Shown: piece by piece, positions 45,892 through 52,227 of the stretch
Layout: every line of letters begins with the position of its first letter
Numbering within the stretch: position 1 is the stretch's first letter
Source: Clostridia bacterium
Lineage (GTDB): Bacteria; Bacillota_A; Clostridia; Oscillospirales; CAG-272
Direction: 5' to 3'
DNA length: 53,676 bases
Assembly (NCBI GenBank): GCA_017632155.1
Contig: JAGBRZ010000150.1
Coordinates: 1-53,676, forward strand
Notes under the pieces: generated by a model
The model's database searches: none
Seen by the model: the letters and a program-made list of their open reading frames with translations, nothing else
Told to the model about the DNA's origin: nothing
Program-made: the position numbers and the translations under genes

Positions 45892-45965
45892 ATGGGTATG
45901 CAAGACACATCGGCGGGATTTTATACGTCAAAAGTGGGTTTTTATACCCTATCGGAGGGTTTTTT
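45892..45965 (+). promoter_or_regulatory. Leader with three 21-bp repeats and a sequestered ribosome site
   Basis: GGG followed by a T-rich block occurs at 45915, 45936 and 45957, spaced exactly 21 bases. Read from ATG 45892 the repeats encode GFYTSKV, GFYTLSE, GFLW. The last repeat includes GGAGGG, the ribosome site of the next gene, which can pair in ACCCT-ATCGG-AGGGT (45947-45961 region). A leader peptide or RNA switch is possible. Confidence 0.6.
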
Positions 45966-46412
45966 ATGGATTACAGTCATATTTATACGGTATTACGCGA
46001 GGAACGGGACCGCAGGGGTCTTACCAACCGAGATCTGGAGCGGCTGACGGGGGAATCAGACTCCACGATCCAACGGATCATGTCGGGGTCAGTAAAGGAC
46101 GTACGGCTTGAGCCTATAGCAGCTTTGTGTATGTGCCTCGGCATCTCCCTTGACGCACAACTCGGTATCACCACGGGGGACTCGCAGGTGATCGCCGATC
46201 TGCGGCATGACCTTGACCTCTCCATCGCGCGTGCCGATGCTGCGGAGGAACAGCTTCAGGAGGCGAAAGCAACGTGCGATATAAGGCTTACAGCAAACAA
46301 GGAATACATCAGATGGCAGAGGGGGATCATCTATCTGCTTGCCGCTGTCGTCATATTACTCATTATATCACAAGCGATCTGCTTTGTCAATCTGGAATTA
46401 CAAATTTTATAG
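45966..46412 (+). CDS. Membrane-tethered XRE-type regulator
   Basis: 148 residues. HTH at residues 5-60 (YTVLREERDRRGLTNRDLER, LTGESDSTIQRIMSGS), coiled coil at 75-110 (SIARADAAEEQLQEAKATCD), and one C-terminal membrane span at about 121-140 (IIYLLAAVVILLIISQAICF). An HTH on a coiled stalk fixed to the membrane is unusual for a phage regulator and suggests response to an envelope or infection event. GGAGGG precedes the ATG. Confidence 0.78.
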   Translation: MDYSHIYTVLREERDRRGLTNRDLERLTGESDSTIQRIMSGSVKDVRLEPIAALCMCLGISLDAQLGITTGDSQVIADLRHDLDLSIARADAAEEQLQEAKATCDIRLTANKEYIRWQRGIIYLLAAVVILLIISQAICFVNLELQIL

Positions 46413-46476
46413 AACAATCGTTCGACAAATTACGATACAAAGCATATTCTAAATCAAAATAATAGAACAGTCGTTC
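46412..46476. promoter_or_regulatory. Two LexA-like SOS boxes around a promoter
   Basis: GAAC-AATC-GTTC (46412-46423) and GAAC-AGTC-GTTC (46465-46476) match the Gram-positive LexA box GAAC-N4-GTTC. Between them TTCGAC (46421-46426) and ATATTC (46444-46449) are spaced by 17 bases as a modest promoter overlapped by box 1. The downstream gene is probably SOS-induced. Confidence 0.75.
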
Positions 46477-46495
46477 TAAAAAGGAGGTACACGAC

Positions 46496-46777
46496 ATGGT
46501 GGTATGGGAAAAGGCAAAGGATGAATGGTGGTACGAGGATATCCTTGCTGCGCTTGAGGAGATCGGCTTCGACTCCTTTGCAAACGCGCTCCGGGAATTC
46601 GCCGAGGACGTTGATTGGGTGATGAGCGTCGGGCATGAGGTGAGCGGGGAATGGCTCTCCGAGTGGATCGACGAATATCGCGAGGATTACTACGACCCCG
46701 ATGATCCTCGACACGTCAGGCTGCTTGAGGTGCTTGAGATTTTTTGGGAAACCGAGTGGTCGGATCAGGAAGAATAA
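46496..46777 (+). CDS. Acidic protein under probable SOS control
   Basis: 93 residues, strongly acidic with many Trp (VVWEKAKDEWWYEDILAALE; EIFWETEWSDQEE), preceded by AAAGGAGGT. No family recognised. Behind LexA-like boxes and near a repressor without a peptidase domain, it is a candidate antirepressor or DNA-mimic inhibitor (inference). Ends at a terminator. Confidence 0.68.
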   Translation: MVVWEKAKDEWWYEDILAALEEIGFDSFANALREFAEDVDWVMSVGHEVSGEWLSEWIDEYREDYYDPDDPRHVRLLEVLEIFWETEWSDQEE

Positions 46778-46804
46778 AAAAAGAGCACCCATTACGGGTG
46801 CTCT
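46778..46804. terminator. Convergent terminator
   Basis: GAGCACCC (46783-46790) pairs perfectly with GGGTGCTC (46796-46803). Seven T follow on the - strand; the stop codon of the - strand gene is in the loop. On the + strand it ends the SOS gene. Confidence 0.88.
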
Positions 46805-47184
46805 ACTGCTTTATCAATCAAATCGCGTACAAACGATTCTACGTCGCCGCCGGAGATCTCCCGCAGCTTCTGCATGGTGCTTGGGGCAAGGCCTACGCAC
46901 ACGGAAAGCCCCGCGTGCCGCATCAAGTATCGGCAATACGCCAAGCGGGTCATGCCAAGGTACGATGACGCCGCCGTGAGTATCCGCTCGGTTTCGGCGT
47001 CCAGTCGCACTGTCATTGGTACAGGATCATCTCCCGACTCATCGATCGGGCAAACCGCCGCATCAGGCTTCTCCCCACGTTCACGGATAAGCTGCCGCAG
47101 GTGTTCACATCGGTCAACACCGTCCGGCGCGGATGAACGAAACCAAACCTCCAGTCGATGCGGAGGATAGAGATTAAGGTTCAT
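46792..47184 (-). CDS. Ribbon-helix-helix-like DNA-binding protein
   Basis: 130 residues. Residues 55-90 (VPMTVRLDAETERILTAASS, then YLGMTRLAYCRYLMRHAG) fit a ribbon-helix-helix with the strand PMTVRL. N-terminal part has paired Cys (DRCEHL, AAVCPID). C-terminal helix continues. Overlaps the HTH gene by 11 bases; likely a paired regulator. Confidence 0.6.
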   Translation of the reverse strand: MNLNLYPPHRLEVWFRSSAPDGVDRCEHLRQLIRERGEKPDAAVCPIDESGDDPVPMTVRLDAETERILTAASSYLGMTRLAYCRYLMRHAGLSVCVGLAPSTMQKLREISGGDVESFVRDLIDKAVEHP

Positions 47185-47356
47185 CGCGAATCAGTCCCTC
47201 CTTTTGGAGCTTATAAGAGATGAGGGAGAGCAGATAAGACGGGCACTCCCGTTGTCCTCCTTCCCAATTTTCGACCGTGCGCTTCGGGATACCGAAATAC
47301 TCCGCAAAGGCCTTCTGCGTCATGCCGGAGGCCCTTCTTAACTCTCGAACGGTCAT
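47174..47356 (-). CDS. Short XRE-type HTH protein
   Basis: 60 residues that are nearly all HTH: VRELRRASGMTQKAFAEYFG, IPKRTVENWEGG. A Cro-like repressor by size and place. Followed by the RHH-like gene and preceded by a 51-residue gene, all in one short operon. Confidence 0.78.
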   Translation of the reverse strand: MTVRELRRASGMTQKAFAEYFGIPKRTVENWEGGQRECPSYLLSLISYKLQKEGLIRDEP

Positions 47357-47508
47357 GCGGTCTCCTCCTTATACACGATAACGATGTCGTCTGCGGTGAT
47401 CTGCACATCGATGATGTTACCGTCATGCTGTTGCAGGAATTCGTTTGCCTCGTCAAGAAACTGCGCGGCGTACAAGCGGATTCCCGTGATTCCGTAGTAG
47501 TTTTTCAT
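47353..47508 (-). CDS. Small hypothetical protein
   Basis: 51 residues, missed by length limits: starts MKNYYGITGIRLYAAQ and ends IVIVYKEETA. GGAGG lies 11 bases before the ATG and its TGA overlaps the HTH start. No function recognised; likely first gene of the Cro-like operon. Confidence 0.65.
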   Translation of the reverse strand: MKNYYGITGIRLYAAQFLDEANEFLQQHDGNIIDVQITADDIVIVYKEETA

Positions 47509-47524
47509 GTTTTCTTTTTCCTCC

Positions 47525-47553
47525 TTGACTTCCTATTATTTATATGGTATAAT
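47525..47553 (+). promoter_or_regulatory. Promoter of a candidate short RNA
   Basis: TTGACT (47525-47530), 17 bases, TATAAT (47548-47553) on the + strand, with no + strand gene downstream. A strong terminator follows within about 75 bases. Confidence 0.8.
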
Positions 47554-47559
47554 AGATTT

Positions 47560-47628
47560 ACCTCCTGGAGTGGTGTCCGGGTGGTTCTTGTGGCTCTGCC
47601 CGGGTTTTTCCGGGCGGGGCTTTTTTTT
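47560..47628 (+). ncRNA. Candidate short antisense RNA
   Basis: About 70 bases between a near-consensus promoter and the terminator stem GCTCTGCCCGG / CCGGGCGGGGC (47593-47603 with 47610-47620) plus eight T (47621-47628). The 5' part contains ACCTCCTGGAG, able to pair with ribosome sites of - strand messages. It lies antisense to the 5' region of the Cro-like operon. A λ OOP- or P22-like control RNA is a fair comparison. Confidence 0.6.
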
Positions 47629-47971
47629 ATCGCAGCGCGAGTCGCAATTCTCGGAGCTCCGACCAGGACAGCTTATACTTATCCTTGATATCCTTGCAAG
47701 GGCTCATGTTATCGAGAAACAGCGGGATCGCGGTGATGCGCCGCACCTCGTCTGCGGCCATGCCTTCGGCGATTTCGACGACACGCAGTGTACGTCTCGC
47801 CGTCCAGAAGGATTCCACAGACGGGCCTGCCGGAATCATCTGCTTTTCTTCCTCGGAAAAATCCACCCAATCCTTACCGAGGTGTTCTTCGAGATCGTGA
47901 ATCGTCTGCCTGTGTTCTGCGTATGCGGCGATCGTTTTCTGCGCGTTTTTTTTCATGGATTCAAGTGTCAT
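47627..47971 (-). CDS. Hypothetical protein of the accessory arm
   Basis: 114 residues, mostly helical, with WTARRTLRVVEIAEGMAADE near the middle and LSWSELRELRLALR at the end. No family recognised. Last gene of the - strand accessory series. Confidence 0.6.
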   Translation of the reverse strand: MTLESMKKNAQKTIAAYAEHRQTIHDLEEHLGKDWVDFSEEEKQMIPAGPSVESFWTARRTLRVVEIAEGMAADEVRRITAIPLFLDNMSPCKDIKDKYKLSWSELRELRLALR

Positions 47972-47987
47972 TTTTTGGTCCTCTTGT

Positions 47988-48179
47988 TTATTTACTGATG
48001 AAATACTCGGCTGATTCGACCGCGCGTTCCATGCGGCGGTACTGTGCGGCGGTGAGCGCGTGCATACCGAGCAGCTTCAATGCTCTGACGTACTGGCCGC
48101 GGCCGAGGGCCGTATAAGCGGCCCGGCGGATCTGGTCAAGGCGGTGCTCGTAGGCGGTGGTGAGGTTCTTGGTGGTCAT
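47988..48179 (-). CDS. Small basic helical protein
   Basis: 63 residues, helical and Arg/Ala-rich (RLDQIRRAAYTALGRGQYVR). Preceded by CAGGAGGAA. Follows the first structured repeat at 48226-48271. Function unknown. Confidence 0.58.
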   Translation of the reverse strand: MTTKNLTTAYEHRLDQIRRAAYTALGRGQYVRALKLLGMHALTAAQYRRMERAVESAEYFISK

Positions 48180-48215
48180 ATTTTGTTCCTCCTGTTTTCG
48201 TGGTGTTTTGGTGAT

Positions 48216-48271
48216 TTCTTGTGGACCGTTTCGGTCTGGGCTCGGACGATACGCCCGTCCGAGCAGGGCGA
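48216..48271 (-). repeat. Structured intergenic repeat, copy 1
   Basis: GCTCGGACG and CGTCCGAGC form a 9-bp hairpin, and GACCG-AAA-CGGTC forms a second. The same double hairpin recurs at 49293-49348 with one inserted base in the loop. Neither is followed by T residues, so it is not a terminator. Each copy sits between a stop codon and the next ribosome site. Confidence 0.8.
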
Positions 48272-48439
48272 TTATTTCAGGATCTCGGCGATCTTATCGT
48301 AGGCGTAGCACTCTGCCTCGTACAGGCGGTCGTCGTCCCCATACCAGTATTCTTCATCCGCCCATCCGCGCTTTTCGGCGTATTCCTGCTTGAATTCCTC
48401 CAGCATATCACGGAGCTTCGCTTCCTGTTCGCGGGTCAT
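48272..48439 (-). CDS. Small acidic protein
   Basis: 55 residues, helical and acidic, with a Trp/Tyr cluster (GWADEEYWYGDDDRLYEAE). Start follows GGAGGTGCGCTGAT, a ribosome-site string repeated exactly before the next gene upstream. Function unknown. Confidence 0.65.
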   Translation of the reverse strand: MTREQEAKLRDMLEEFKQEYAEKRGWADEEYWYGDDDRLYEAECYAYDKIAEILK

Positions 48440-48454
48440 ATCAGCGCACCTCCG

Positions 48455-48643
48455 TCATCTGTATTCATACTCATCGTTCAAAAGAAGCCCCTCGTCGACA
48501 TCGATGTGCGGACTGTTCTCGATCATTCCACGCACGATTGTGCGGGCTTCAGAGCGGCTTTGCGCGATCACCTTGATTTCGACAAGGTGACCGCCATACC
48601 GCTTGCGCAGGTACGCCCCGTAGACATACACCATATATTTCAT
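48455..48643 (-). CDS. Small hypothetical protein
   Basis: 62 residues with beta-alpha pattern (MKYMVYVYGAYLRKRYGG; SRSEARTIVRGMIEN). Shares the GGAGGTGCGCTGATATGA start region with 48272-48439. Function unknown. Confidence 0.62.
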   Translation of the reverse strand: MKYMVYVYGAYLRKRYGGHLVEIKVIAQSRSEARTIVRGMIENSPHIDVDEGLLLNDEYEYR

Positions 48644-48644
48644 A

Positions 48645-49256
48645 TCAGCGCACCTCCATATACATCTCTTCCCAGATCGCGTTTATCTCGCGGATGCAAT
48701 CCGGGGACAGGTAGTATTCCTTGCGGCTGTCGGCGGTATACATGACCACAGCTCCGGCGTCGGTGTCGATCTCGATACGGGGACCGCCGCAGGTCATCAG
48801 CAGGCATACGGAGCGGAAGGTCAGGTCAGAGCCGATGCGGTATTCAACGTCGAGCGGTTCGTTTTCTTCGAAATATTCGAAGAGCGCGCCGTCGTGTGCA
48901 GCCGCTTCCAGCGGATCAACGATGCAGTATTCGGTGGTGTCCTTCTTCGGCTCGCCGAGCATGATCTCGCGGGCGATCTGCTCCAGGTGTGCGGGGTGGA
49001 TGTCATCGGCGTAGTATATTCCAGCGTCAAGCAGACTGGCCTTTGTCAGGCCTTCCATGCGGCCCGTCGCCCACTTGCGGGTGTTCGGGGAGATCCGGCC
49101 GTCAGACTCGCCCTTTGCGATGACCATGACTGCGACGATATCTGCGGCAGCAGCGTAGCCGATACGGTCGATGAGCAGGTCGACTGTTTCACGGGGTGTG
49201 GTGGAGGCGAGGTGCGTGTTGATGAGGTGAGTGCGGTTTACTTCGTAGATGTTCAT
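48645..49256 (-). CDS. Hypothetical protein common in gut mobile elements
   Basis: 203 residues beginning MNIYEVNRTHLINTHL, a start I recall from uncharacterised proteins of Oscillospiraceae mobile elements. Helical N-terminal half with a Gly/Ala hydrophobic stretch (IGYAAAADIVAVMVIAKGES), then a beta-rich acidic half. AAAAGGAGAAA precedes the ATG in the repeated leader. Confidence 0.68.
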   Translation of the reverse strand: MNIYEVNRTHLINTHLASTTPRETVDLLIDRIGYAAAADIVAVMVIAKGESDGRISPNTRKWATGRMEGLTKASLLDAGIYYADDIHPAHLEQIAREIMLGEPKKDTTEYCIVDPLEAAAHDGALFEYFEENEPLDVEYRIGSDLTFRSVCLLMTCGGPRIEIDTDAGAVVMYTADSRKEYYLSPDCIREINAIWEEMYMEVR

Positions 49257-49260
49257 GGTG

Positions 49261-49348
49261 TTTCTCCTTTTCGGTTATGTGGTGTGGTGGCTTCTTGTGG
49301 ACCGTTTCGGTCTGGGCTCGGACGATATCGCCCGTCCGAGCAGGGCGG
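49261..49348 (-). repeat. Partial leader unit plus structured repeat, copy 2
   Basis: Bases 49261-49298 repeat the ribosome-site end of the leader units at 49591 and 51171. Bases 49293-49348 repeat the double hairpin of 48216-48271. The unit has lost the promoter part, so the downstream gene depends on read-through. Confidence 0.78.
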
Positions 49349-49357
49349 GGTTGTAAA

Positions 49358-49585
49358 TTAACTGTCTTGAGATTTAGTTACGAAATACAGGTAGAGGGCT
49401 TTCAGCTCCGCCCCGGTTATGATTTCGGACTGACAAAGGCATTCAAGGAAGCCGCGAAGTCTACCGCGATTCCTTTCGTTTTCTTCTTCCAAGCCGAGAG
49501 CACAGGTTCTGGCGATGATTCTTGACTGAGTGTCGCAGTAATTTCTCTGCTTGTCGTTGAGCTTTTCAAGTGCTTTTTTTAACAT
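49358..49585 (-). CDS. Small helical protein
   Basis: 75 residues from the ATG after AAAAGGAGAAAACGAA. Charged helices (KKALEKLNDKQRNYCDTQSR) and ECLCQSEIITGAELKALYLY, typical of small regulators. Directly behind leader-promoter copy A. Confidence 0.65.
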   Translation of the reverse strand: MLKKALEKLNDKQRNYCDTQSRIIARTCALGLEEENERNRGRLRGFLECLCQSEIITGAELKALYLYFVTKSQDS

Positions 49586-49590
49586 TTCGT

Positions 49591-49735
49591 TTTCTCCTTT
49601 TCGGTTATGTGGTGTGGTGGATTCTTGTTCAGCGGCTTCCTGCTGCTGTGATACCATTATACCACTCATTGGGTGTCTTGTCAATAGGTTTTTCAAAATT
49701 TCTCAAAAAATTTTTTCGGACCGATTCTGCGCGGA
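49591..49735 (-). repeat. Promoter-leader repeat unit A
   Basis: About 145 bp, near-identical to unit B (51171-51318). It carries a consensus - strand promoter (TTGACA 49684-49679, 17 bases, TATAAT 49661-49656), then GGTATCACA, a short hairpin and AAAAGGAG. The start of the unit upstream of the promoter (AAAAAATTTTTTGAGAAATTT) is an A/T-tract UP-like element. Confidence 0.88.
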
Positions 49736-49769
49736 TTGACCGCCGCGCCAGAGCAGGGCGTGCAGGGAA

Positions 49770-50039
49770 TCAGACCAGGTGGTATCCGGGGTAGCACTCG
49801 ATCGCTGTCAGGTAAGTGGTACAGCATCCGCAGCGATATGTGTTGACCGTCTTGGTGTAGCCGTTGAGCTCTATCACATATCCGCTTTCCTCTACGGGGC
49901 ATTCGTGGTCGGCTGTCGCCTGTACCTGCGAGTGCAGGTAGGCGATCTGTCGGTTATATTCCTTTTTCGTGATTTCCATTGACTGGATCATATCGGTTTC
50001 GAGCATATCGATTTCAAGGACGTACTTCGCTGTTTTCAT
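49770..50039 (-). CDS. Small protein with Cys-pair zinc site
   Basis: 89 residues: helical first half, then HECPVEE ... YRCGCCTTYLTA, which could hold a zinc ion through H-x-C and C-x-CC. Function unknown. Confidence 0.62.
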   Translation of the reverse strand: MKTAKYVLEIDMLETDMIQSMEITKKEYNRQIAYLHSQVQATADHECPVEESGYVIELNGYTKTVNTYRCGCCTTYLTAIECYPGYHLV

Positions 50040-50042
50040 ATG

Positions 50043-50267
50043 TCAGTCCTCCTGTTGGTTAATCTTGCGCACATGGATTGATATGCCTGCGCGGGAAATC
50101 GCGCGGTAGTGCTCCGGCCATATTTCGACGACTTCGTAAGACTTCATGAGCTTCCAGCCCATATCACCTATCTGGCCGAAATATATACCCTCGTTGACGT
50201 CTGGATCTTCAGAGATCCAAACAACCGCATCTTCGTATATTACCTGTGCAAGGTCAGTCAGTTTCAT
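50043..50267 (-). CDS. Small hypothetical protein
   Basis: 74 residues from the ATG after GGAGGTGTGATCTG, overlapping the upstream gene's stop. Beta-rich (DAVVWISEDPDVNEGIYFGQ). Function unknown. Confidence 0.6.
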   Translation of the reverse strand: MKLTDLAQVIYEDAVVWISEDPDVNEGIYFGQIGDMGWKLMKSYEVVEIWPEHYRAISRAGISIHVRKINQQED

Positions 50268-50476
50268 CAGATCACACCTCCTTCCGCTGTGACGCAGCAC
50301 CAGCTTCCAGTGCCGTCCGGGATAAATTCGTTTCCCGCTTCATCGGTGTAATATGTAAACCGATCTTCGATGTATTCGTCCTTCAGGGCACTGTACTTTG
50401 TGTGCACGCCTGTTTTCCGGGTGAGCTTGCCGACGATCTCAACGCCAGCCTGCTTCGCAAATTCTCTTGCTGTCAT
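50267..50476 (-). CDS. Small hypothetical protein with DUF-like HTH start
   Basis: 69 residues. TAREFAKQAGVEIVGKLTRK looks like a short HTH or MerR-like start; the rest is a beta hairpin ending GSWCCVTAEGGVI. Function unknown. Confidence 0.6.
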   Translation of the reverse strand: MTAREFAKQAGVEIVGKLTRKTGVHTKYSALKDEYIEDRFTYYTDEAGNEFIPDGTGSWCCVTAEGGVI

Positions 50477-50489
50477 GGTTTATTCCTCC

Positions 50490-50969
50490 TTATCTGCGGA
50501 CCTGGACATATTCCTGGTCCAGGTCTACGATGAATCGGTGGCCGTAGGTATCGCTCGTGAAGGTGTATCGGTTACCGCGCTTGCTGTGGCAGGTGACGTC
50601 GGCATAGAAGGTCCAGGTGTCGTTACGCAGAGTGCCACAGTCACCCTTCTGGAAATCGGTGAACAGATGACGGTCGGTGTCGATGTCGGCGACCTTGACG
50701 GGATCGCCGTTGATGTCCTTCAGGATCTCGTCGCGGGGAGATTCTTCTGCGGGAGCAGCGGTGTACTCTTCATAATCAAAACCGCGTGTACTGCGTACGA
50801 TGGTTTCATCGCGGTTGAGCTTGAGCCAGAGATCAAAGGTAATGTATCCAGCGATCTCGCCGTCTACCATGATTCTGTATCCGGCATTCAGGGAGAAATA
50901 ATCGTAAAATCGGATGGCCGCGCCGTTCTTCAGGGCTTCGCGGGTAGCTGTTTCACTAAATCTTTTCAT
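50490..50969 (-). CDS. Hypothetical protein
   Basis: 159 residues from the ATG after AAGGAGGTACAGACC. N-terminal helix then two beta-rich halves (FYDYFSLNAGYRIMVDGEIA; TYGHRFIVDLDQEYVQVRR). No family recognised. Second gene behind promoter unit B. Confidence 0.65.
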   Translation of the reverse strand: MKRFSETATREALKNGAAIRFYDYFSLNAGYRIMVDGEIAGYITFDLWLKLNRDETIVRSTRGFDYEEYTAAPAEESPRDEILKDINGDPVKVADIDTDRHLFTDFQKGDCGTLRNDTWTFYADVTCHSKRGNRYTFTSDTYGHRFIVDLDQEYVQVRR

Positions 50970-50982
50970 GGTCTGTACCTCC

Positions 50983-51165
50983 TTACAGTGCTCCGCAGAT
51001 CGCGCCGAACGCATCCTTGAGCATCGCGACGATTTCTTCTGCACGGGCGTCGTTATCGGTGCGCTGGTTACGTTCGAGCTCGAGAAGCAGTGCTGTCTTG
51101 ACGGTGCAATACTGTTCTGCGGTAAGAGTGATCTGGATTGTGCCGTTGTTCTTCTTCGTTTTCAT
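50983..51165 (-). CDS. Small hypothetical protein behind promoter unit B
   Basis: 60 residues; ATG after AAAAGGAGAAAACACC. Beta strand (GTIQITLTAEQYCTVKTALL) then helix. First product of the rightmost - strand promoter. Function unknown. Confidence 0.65.
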   Translation of the reverse strand: MKTKKNNGTIQITLTAEQYCTVKTALLLELERNQRTDNDARAEEIVAMLKDAFGAICGAL

Positions 51166-51170
51166 GGTGT

Positions 51171-51318
51171 TTTCTCCTTTTCGGTTATGTGGTGTGGTGG
51201 TTTCTTGCTCGGGGCTCTCGCCCTGCTGTGACACCATTATACCACTCATTGGGTGACTTGTCAAGAGGTTTTTCAAAATTTCTCAAAAAAATTTTTTCGG
51301 ACCGATTCTTCGCGCGGA
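51171..51318 (-). repeat. Promoter-leader repeat unit B
   Basis: Sister of unit A. Consensus - strand promoter (TTGACA 51264-51259, 17 bases, TATAAT 51241-51236), then GGTGTCACA, identical to the sequence after the early promoter's -10, then hairpin GGGC-GAGA-GCCC where unit A has a different stem. Ends AAAAGGAG. Confidence 0.9.
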
Positions 51319-51621
51319 GGCGTATATATTACGGAAGTGTTTCGGAAGTGTTTCGGAAGTGTTACAAGCGGAACAAAGCGGAACAGATTTCGCGAAAAAT
51401 GTGTTCCACCCGAAAAAGCCCGGAACTACGGCACTTTTTCCCTTTTTATATACTATATTTCTTATAGTGGAACATAATATATATAAAATAATTATGGGAA
51501 AATACGGTACGTGAAAACTACGTACAAGAAAACACAAAAAAAAGTTTATGAAAAATGTGTTCCATCTGTTCCATCTGTTCCACTGTTCCACTTCATGCCT
51601 GTGTCGGGAGGTCTGCCCATC
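51319..51621. other. Noncoding, repeat-rich region before the terminase operon
   Basis: About 300 bases without a convincing gene. CGGAAGTGTTT occurs three times at an 11-base period (51332, 51343, 51354), AGCGGAACA twice (51367, 51377), AAAAATGTGTTCCA twice (51396, 51551), and TGTTCCA four times in 33 bases (51558-51590). TGGAACA also occurs at 51468. A long - strand frame (51283-51591) simply reads through these repeats. Candidate packaging (pac/cos) or regulatory site. Confidence 0.65.
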
Positions 51622-51650
51622 TTGAGTTAGCCTGTGCTAACTTGTATAAT
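51622..51650 (+). promoter_or_regulatory. Late promoter with internal palindrome
   Basis: TTGAGT (51622-51627), 17 bases, TATAAT (51645-51650). The spacer contains GTTAGC-CTGT-GCTAAC (51626-51641), a perfect inverted repeat. Reads into the small terminase. CTTGTATAAT is shared with 8733-8742. Confidence 0.8.
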
Positions 51651-51687
51651 TATCTATAGAGGGGCTGATTTTTAAGGAGGTGTGGAG

Positions 51688-52134
51688 ATGGGAAAAAGAG
51701 CGGATGCGCTTGATCGGCACTACGCAGAAATGAGTAAAGAGGAGATCAGCGCGCAACAGCGGATCGCAGGACAGCGGTCAGCGCAGGCGCGGAAGGAAAA
51801 GAAAGCGCGAGAGCACACGATCTCTGCCGCGCTGAAGGTCCTGATGGAAGGAAACTACCTGACAGACGAACATCGTGCGGCACTTGTACAGCGCGGTCTC
51901 GATCCCGATGAGATTGACGGCGCGATGGCTGTTGCGGCGGCGATGTATGATCGCGCGGCGGTATCAGCGGATACACAAGCTGCAAGATTCGTTGCTGAAT
52001 ATACAGAAGGCAAAGCAACAGAAAAGGTCGAAATCGGCGGTCTTGACGGCAAGCCGATCGAGTCTATTGACCTTACCAGGATGACTGACGATCAGCTGAA
52101 AATGCTCATTGCGAAGCGCAAAAACAGCGATTGA
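51688..52134 (+). CDS. terS: Terminase small subunit
   Basis: 148 residues from ATG 51688, 7 bases after AAGGAGG; the GTG at 51682 is too close to the ribosome site. The first 50 residues are a basic, Gln/Ala/Arg-rich DNA-binding helix region (ISAQQRIAGQRSAQARKEKK), followed by a helical core (VAAAMYDRAAVSADTQAARF) and a TEKVEIGGLDGKPIE tail, as in small terminases of Firmicutes phages. It should recognise the packaging site and load the large subunit. Confidence 0.82.
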   Translation: MGKRADALDRHYAEMSKEEISAQQRIAGQRSAQARKEKKAREHTISAALKVLMEGNYLTDEHRAALVQRGLDPDEIDGAMAVAAAMYDRAAVSADTQAARFVAEYTEGKATEKVEIGGLDGKPIESIDLTRMTDDQLKMLIAKRKNSD

Positions 52135-52145
52135 CGTTGCAAAAA

Positions 52146-52162
52146 TGTTGCAAACTGCAACA
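52146..52162. other. Palindrome between terminase genes
   Basis: TGTTGCA-AAC-TGCAACA, a perfect 7-bp inverted repeat just after the small terminase stop. Could be a protein-binding or packaging element, or a weak RNA hairpin. Confidence 0.6.
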
Positions 52163-52169
52163 CCAGACA

Positions 52170-52202
52170 TCGAAAAAGCCTATACTTACAAGGTTTTTTC
52201 GA
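52170..52202 (+). other. Hairpin between terminase genes
   Basis: TCGAAAAAGCC (52170-52180) pairs with GGTTTTTTCGA (52192-52202), 11 bp with one G-U. The T run is in the stem, so it is a poor terminator but a stable structure; possible attenuator or cos/pac part. Confidence 0.6.
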
Positions 52203-52227
52203 TTAAGTAAACAGTAGGTACATTATC

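Noticed and set aside
45811..46047. + strand frame through the leader as a long protein gene
   Set aside because: It overlaps the HTH gene out of frame, and only its short repeat part (45892-45965) could act as a leader peptide.
51283..51591. 102-codon - strand frame starting with repeated Arg-Trp-Asn
   Set aside because: It reads directly through TGTTCCA repeats and an AT-rich gap, has no ribosome site, and similar frames would arise from any such repeat. Kept as noncoding.
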